From Zygnema cylindricum (Eukaryota > Streptophyta > Zygnematophyceae > Zygnematales > Zygnemataceae): 25,315 nt of DNA. The position numbers were made by a program, and so were the translations under genes. Shown here in pieces: positions 21,318 through 25,315 of this stretch (the stretch's first letter is position 1; each line of letters starts with the position of its first letter). The notes under the pieces were generated by a model. That model searched no databases and was not told the DNA's origin. It saw nothing but the letters and a program-made list of their open reading frames with translations. Location: the NCBI GenBank assembly GCA_037447655.1, contig JBBHKE010001260.1, positions 1 through 25,315 on the forward strand, in the 5' to 3' direction.

Positions 21318-21468
21318 TGTGAATAACGTAGGTACCACGCTACTTGTGTTCCACGTAAAGGAATAAACTTCTAACGTATGAACTACGTAATCAAAGCAAC
21401 GACCATAATTTACTTCGTGACATTCACTCAAAATCTGCGACAACTTAACTTGCCGTACAGTACAAGTA

Positions 21469-21578
21469 GACGACTACGTTTCATTAAAACTTGACGTCTA
21501 CGCAAAGTATGTTTGACGTCTAAACAAATTTAACTCGACGTCCACGCAAAAGTATCTTCACGCCTAATCAACTGTACA
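21469..21578 (-). promoter_or_regulatory. Phased 22-base U3 repeats with TGACGTC core
   Basis: Four consecutive 22-base units start at 21491, 21513, 21535 and 21557, beginning TTGACGTCTA, TTGACGTCTA, TCGACGTCCA and TTCACGCCTA. A weaker fifth unit precedes at 21469 (GACGACTACG). Two units share ACGCAAAGTAT-like tails. ACGT cores are known binding sites for bZIP factors. The position upstream of the TATA box suggests an LTR enhancer, which is an inference. Confidence 0.6.
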
Positions 21579-21664
21579 AGATTCCGGTTGATTCTATCTC
21601 ACGTCACGTTGACTAATTTTGACTTTCTGGTCTTTAGCAGAAAATGGACGCAAAAATCTTAACA

Positions 21665-21677
21665 ACCCCTCTCTGAG
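21665..21677 (-). other. Polypurine tract of copia B
   Basis: On the - strand AGAGAGGGG plus a T directly precedes the TG start of the LTR, as expected for plus-strand priming. Confidence 0.75.
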
Positions 21678-21707
21678 TCATTTTCTGCATACTATCAATT
21701 GTCCTCA

Positions 21708-22200
21708 CTAAATAGGACCAACTCGTGTGAGCTGATTACAAACAACAATTTTATCTCGAGGAACTCCCTTAGTCAAGTGATCTGCTGCTTGTTGAGCTGA
21801 ACTAACAAACTCAAACTTTAAAATTTTCCTTTCAACTTGTTCTCTCACAAAATATGTTTGAATGTCTATATGTTTTGTTCTTGCATGGTAAACTAGATTT
21901 TTCATCAAAGCAATGCTACTCAGATTATCTATAAGAATCAAAGTCTCCTCTATGGGTTCAAACCTTATCTCAGAGTAAAAGTTGCGAAGCCAAATGGCTT
22001 CTTTTGCTGCTTGAGTAGCCGCCACGTATTCTGCCTTTGTACTCAATAATGCCACATAAGATTGGCGTTTTAAACTCCAAGTGATAGGTCCTGTTGAACA
22101 AATGAAAATCTAACCGGTAGTCATTTTTTTTGTGTCGAGGTTGTCTCCCCAATCCGCATCAACATAGCCAGAAAAATCAATGTCTCCGGCGTTCTTCAGG
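21708..22200 (-). pseudogene. Copia B RNase H domain
   Basis: On the - strand the domain opens with GYVDADWGD, the first catalytic Asp. It continues through an interrupted stretch (a TAG near 22,112) to LLSTKAEYVAATQAAKEAIW, which keeps the catalytic Glu. LIDNLSSIALMKN carries the third Asp, and RTKHIDIQTYFVREQV follows. The C-terminus AADHLTKGVPRDK and a TAG at 21708 mark the end of pol, 43 bases before the LTR. The catalytic residues look intact, in contrast to element A, but the frame is not joined to an intact RT. Confidence 0.88.
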
Positions 22201-23230
22201 AATTGTAGGCCGTAATTTAAAGTCCCTTTCACATAACGTAAAATATGTTTAACAGCATACCAGTGCTCTAGACCTAGGTTTTGCATGAATTGACTAACTG
22301 AGCCTATAGCTGCAGTAAGATCAGGGCGTGTACCAACCATTAAGTACATCAAGCTGCCCACTGCCTCTTTGTAACGGACTTGCCTCACCTGTTCCTTTTC
22401 AAACTCTGATTTAGGACCCATTTCTTTCGTAAGCTTTTGACTTGGGTCTAAAGGTGTTGATACGGGAATACAATCTTCCATACCAAAGCGTTCTTATACT
22501 TCTTTTGCATATTTTTGTTGATTCATGGACACTCTATAAACATCATTTTTGATTTCTATGCCAAGAAGGTAACTTAATCCTCCAAGGTCAGTTGTCTCAA
22601 ATTTGCTATTCAAGAACCGTTTGACCTTTTCAATCTCGCCTGTTGGATAACCAAACACACTCATGACATTGACATAAACTGAGAGAATCATTAAGTTTTT
22701 GTCTTCCCCAATAGTGTAAATTGCTCTATCTGTGTGACATCTCTCAAAGCTCTATTTTCTCATTTCGGTATCAAGTTTGATGTTCCAACACCTAGGACTT
22801 TGTTTTAGACCGTTATGGATTTGTGCAATTTTCAAATCATGTGTTATTTTCCTAGTTCTATCATGCCCTCTGGTTGTTCCATGTAGACTTCCTCCTTTAA
22901 ATCCCCATTTAGGAATGCAGTTTTGATATCTAGTTGATCCATCTGCATACCCTCTATTGCCCCTAAGGCTATTAAACTTTTGAGACAATTAAACTTCACT
23001 ACTTGTGAAAAAGTCTTAGTGTAATCAACCCTCTCTTCTTGGGAATACCCCTTAGCTACCAATCTCGCTTTATATCTTTCCACAAACCCATATGATTATT
23101 TCTTAATCTTAAAGACCCATTTACACCCCACAATGTTTTTCTCTTTTGGGGGTTCTACTAAGGTCCAAGTTTTGTTTTTATCAGTGAGTCATATTCTAAT
23201 TCTATTGCCTGTTTCCATTTTCTAAGAATT
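22201..23230 (-). pseudogene. Copia B reverse transcriptase (multiple frames, mutated YVDD box)
   Basis: Pieces in four frames cover the family order. They are GCKWVFKIKK, RYKARLVAKGYSQEERVDYT, QLDIKTAFLNGDLKEEVYM (first catalytic Asp), NGLKQSPRCWN, LSVYVNVMSV, TTDLGGLSYLLGIEI, then RYKEAVGSLMYLMVGTRPDL. The catalytic box at 22665-22676 reads YVNV instead of YVDD, so both metal-binding Asp residues are gone and no activity is expected. A stop follows the ALESSNS stretch at about 23,222, with further stops near 22,495 and 22,755 and a small insertion or deletion around 22,850. Confidence 0.88.
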
Positions 23231-23780
23231 AGAACTCTCCAAGGCTTCATGAAAGGTTTGTGGTTCCCCCTCTGCCGCCATAAAACAATAAGCTAAACCC
23301 ACATCTCCCGTTTTTTCAATGAGCCGTTTTGGTTTAGCACGAATACGACTAGAAACTCTCTGAGGAGTTACCTTCAATCTTGCTTGTTGAATCGGATTCG
23401 GAGAGGTTGAAATTTGCGAAGGTTGTGGTGCCGATAACTTCTCCATTGGTAAAGGTTGAAAGGTTGATGTTCCAATGGGGATGATGGAAGTCTGAACTGG
23501 AATGAAAATTAGCGTGGATGACGAAGGCTCCACTTCATGTTCTCTGGCTAGAGTACCTGGTGTTTGTGGAAACCCATTTTCAAAATCTTCTTGATTGTTA
23601 AAGTGAACACTGACAGTCTCTGGTTCTTTATACATAAGGTCAAAATTATGTGTCACATCTGTACTAATTTCTTTCCTTTCATCCACAGTCACATCTCGGC
23701 TAATATGAATCTGTCACATCTGTACTACTTTCTTTCCCTTTATCCACAGTCACATCTCGGCTAATATGAACTTTATGTGT
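23222..23780 (-). pseudogene. Copia B integrase-RT linker with 61-base duplication
   Basis: A frame of 156 codons (23222-23692) carries a Pro/Ser/Thr-rich linker, then RVSSRIRAKPKRL and GEPQTFHEAL, the usual entry to copia RT. At 23651-23772 two copies of a 61-base unit stand in tandem. The unit is not a multiple of three, so it shifts the frame between integrase and linker. Confidence 0.8.
23651..23772 (-). repeat. 61-base tandem duplication in copia B pol
   Basis: Units begin TGTCACATCTGTACT at 23651 and 23712 and share ATCCACAGTCACATCTCGGC and TAATATGAA. They differ at about five positions, so the duplication is not recent. It disrupts the reading frame. Confidence 0.9.
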
Positions 23781-24595
23781 AACTGGGTCATAAATTCTGT
23801 AAGCTTTTCTATTTATGTCATAACCTACAAAGACACCAGTCTAACTCTTCTTGTCAAATTTCTTTCTATTTTGTGCTTGGATGTGAACAAAGGTTTTACT
23901 CCCAAAAACTTTAAAATGTTTAACATTTGGTTTAAAGCCTGACCAAGCTTCTTCCGGTGAAATATCTTTCAGAGAAGTACTAGGGGAACGGTTTTTCAAA
24001 TAAATTGCAGTAATGATAGCTTCAGCCTATAAGTTTTGATTCAGTTTTGCACTATGTACTATACAACAAGCAATTTCAACCAAAGTTCAGTTAAGTCTTT
24101 CTGATACTCCATTTTGCTATGGACTATAAGCTACTGTGAATTCTTGCTGTATCCCCCAAGATTTACAGTTTTCTTTAAAAGCATTGGAGTTATATTCTCC
24201 TCATTATCCGATCTTAAAATCTAGATCCGCTCTTCTGCCTGATTTTCTACCATGGTTTTGAACTCTCTGAATTTCTCAAGGGCTTCTCCTTTGGCTTTCA
24301 TAAAATACACCCATACTTTTCTAGTGCACTCATCCGTAAACGTGATGAAAAATCTAGAACCTCTAGGACTTAAGGGGTGAGAACCGCTCAAGTCAAAATG
24401 AATAAGCTCCAGATTCCTTCTATTTTTGGGTTCATCATCTTTATGAAAATGAAGCCTTCTTTGTTCACACACCTTAATGTTGTCTTTAGCGTTGACGTCC
24501 TCAAGTCCTCTGACCATATTTTTTTCAATGAGCTGTTTGAGACTTTGCTCTCCCAGATGACCAAATCATCGATGCCATAACTCCAAAGTTTGTGC
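23781..24595 (-). pseudogene. Copia B integrase
   Basis: On the - strand the domain starts with LELWHR, a TGA at 24566-24568, then FGHLGEQSLKQLIEKN, the HHCC region. The first Cys is kept in KVCEQRRLHFHKDDEP, but the segment that would hold the second looks shortened. The core has ELIHFDLSG and FTDECTRKVWVYF (first two catalytic acids), then a TAG at 24221. LRSDNEE carries a changed Gly-Gly pair. YSP, a TAG at 24117, QNGVSERLN (catalytic Glu) and a TGA at 24087 follow. The C-terminal part has FKVFGSKTFVHI and VFVGYD with YRIYD. Stops at CGA- and CAG-type positions dominate. Confidence 0.87.
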
Positions 24596-25020
24596 TTATT
24601 TGCTAAAATTCATCTGTGCATCTTCATCATCCAAACGTAGAGCAAAAAGATCCCCTTCCGGATATCCAAGAGCGATTGCCTTTCCCTCACTTCTAATTTC
24701 ACAACGTTTGTTTTTCTTTTTCTTAAATTCGACTTTTAGTCCACTCCTCACAGCATGCATAACACTAAAAAGGTTATGCTTTAAACTTAGTAAGTATAAA
24801 ACTTTTTTTAGATGCCCTTTATGGCTACCAGTATCACAGTATAACTGTAACTTAACCTTGCCCATTAAACTAGTCTTTAGAATCTTATCATCTGCCAGTA
24901 GAACCCGTCGAGGACTTTGTAATGTTGTGAGAGAAGGAAAGATAGACTTGTCATTACACATATGATGAGACGCTCTAGAGTCTATAACCCATTTGCTTTT
25001 TTGAGCATTAGACCGTGAGA
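24596..25020 (-). pseudogene. Copia B protease fragment (DSRA active site)
   Basis: On the - strand the fragment opens near 25,010 with KSKWVIDSRASHHMCNDKS. The catalytic motif at 24971-24982 reads DSRA where the family has DSGA, a GGA to AGA change. The remainder (RRVLLADDKIL, then KVLYLLSLKHNLFSV) follows the family order into the pre-integrase region. There is no gag or zinc knuckle upstream; the sequence becomes satellite within about 20 bases. The Gly lost from the active-site turn should abolish activity. Confidence 0.85.
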
Positions 25021-25026
25021 GGAAAA

Positions 25027-25315
25027 GTTTAACGTAAACGAGAATGTCCTCTCTCTCCTTCCCTTCCTCTCCCTCTCCCTCTCTACCTCTCTCTCCTCTC
25101 TTTTCCTCTACCGCTCCCTCTCTCTCTCTCTCTTTTCCTCTCTAGCCACCATTTCTGGTAACATAACCGAGATTGTCCTCTCTCCTCCCCCCTTCCTCTC
25201 CCACTCCCTCTCCTCTCTTCTCTCTTTTTAACTACCTCTCTCTCTATCTCTTTTCAGCTCCTGCCACCATTTTTGGTAACGTAACCAAAAATCTCCTATC
25301 TCTCCCCCCTTCCTC
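25027..25315 (+). repeat. CT-rich satellite, right-hand block
   Basis: Core strings occur at 25027 (degenerate TTTAACGTAAACGAGAATG), 25157 (GGTAACATAACCGAGATTG) and 25275 (GGTAACGTAACCAAAAATC), spaced 130 and 118 bases. Orientation is the same as in the block at 20104-21039, and CCACCATTT precedes the cores. It runs off the window end. Confidence 0.85.

Larger units (their letters stand above)
21040..21664 (-). repeat. 3' LTR of copia element B
   Basis: On the - strand it starts TGTTAAGATTTTTGCG next to the polypurine tract and ends TTTGAATCTCAACA. The tips form the short inverted repeat TGTTRAGAT typical of LTRs. Length is 625 bases. The U3 part carries 22-base repeats and a TATA box, and the downstream part a 43-base tandem duplication. 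No second copy lies in the window, so the outer boundary rests on the TG..CA form and on the abrupt change to satellite. Confidence 0.75.
21040..25020 (-). mobile_element. Ty1/copia-type LTR retrotransposon B (5'-truncated, dead)
   Basis: Read on the - strand, the segment has part of the protease, then integrase, RT and RNase H, a polypurine tract and one LTR. The 5' LTR, leader and gag are absent: homology stops near 25,020 just upstream of the protease active site. The sequence there turns into the same CT-rich satellite that borders the LTR on the other side. Pol is split by many stops and frameshifts, the protease DSGA reads DSRA, and the RT box reads YVNV. Motif wording differs clearly from element A, so this is a separate copia lineage. 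Confidence 0.92.

Overview
The window is nuclear DNA from a eukaryote with a large, repeat-rich genome. I find no intact host gene, no rRNA or tRNA gene, and no bacterial-type operon. The supported content is two decayed Ty1/copia-type LTR retrotransposons, a family of small inverted-repeat elements (MITEs), a CT-rich satellite, and many simple repeats. Several degenerate TTTAGGG/CCCTAAA runs (plant-type telomere motif) make a plant or green alga the most likely source. That is an inference from short motifs, and the species is not identified.

Layout. Bases 1-10,800 are gene-less, of mixed composition, and unusually rich in the hexamer GTACGG/CCGTAC: about 40 sites by eye against about 3 expected. 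This stretch holds four clear and two diverged copies of a roughly 200-240 bp MITE with TIRs of about 75 bp. It also holds a GTCGCA short tandem array and the telomere-like runs. Bases 10,800-12,592 are strongly AT-rich and lack the hexamer.

Bases 12,593-19,388 are copia element A on the + strand. Its two LTRs are about 1,357 bp and about 95% identical by eye. Between them lie gag, protease, integrase, reverse transcriptase and RNase H in the copia order, broken by at least six stops and several frameshifts. The RT catalytic box reads YVDN, and the RNase H EY motif has become GY. Only 26 bases separate the 5' LTR from the first gag Met, so the primer binding site and the start of gag appear to be lost.

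Bases 19,389-21,039 hold a (GGGA)n block, a poly-T block and a satellite with a core around GGTAACGTAACCGAGAATG. The satellite includes 173 bases of pure CT dinucleotide. Bases 21,040-25,020 are copia element B on the - strand: one 625 bp LTR, with U3 repeats and a TATA box, then RNase H, RT, integrase and part of the protease. Its gag and other LTR are missing. The sequence passes directly back into the same CT-rich satellite, which runs to the window end. The two elements point tail to tail.

No gene set here works as a pathway. The coding relics are dead transposon proteins. The best leads are the GTACGG-rich domain, the MITE family, and the phased 22 bp repeats in the LTR of element B.
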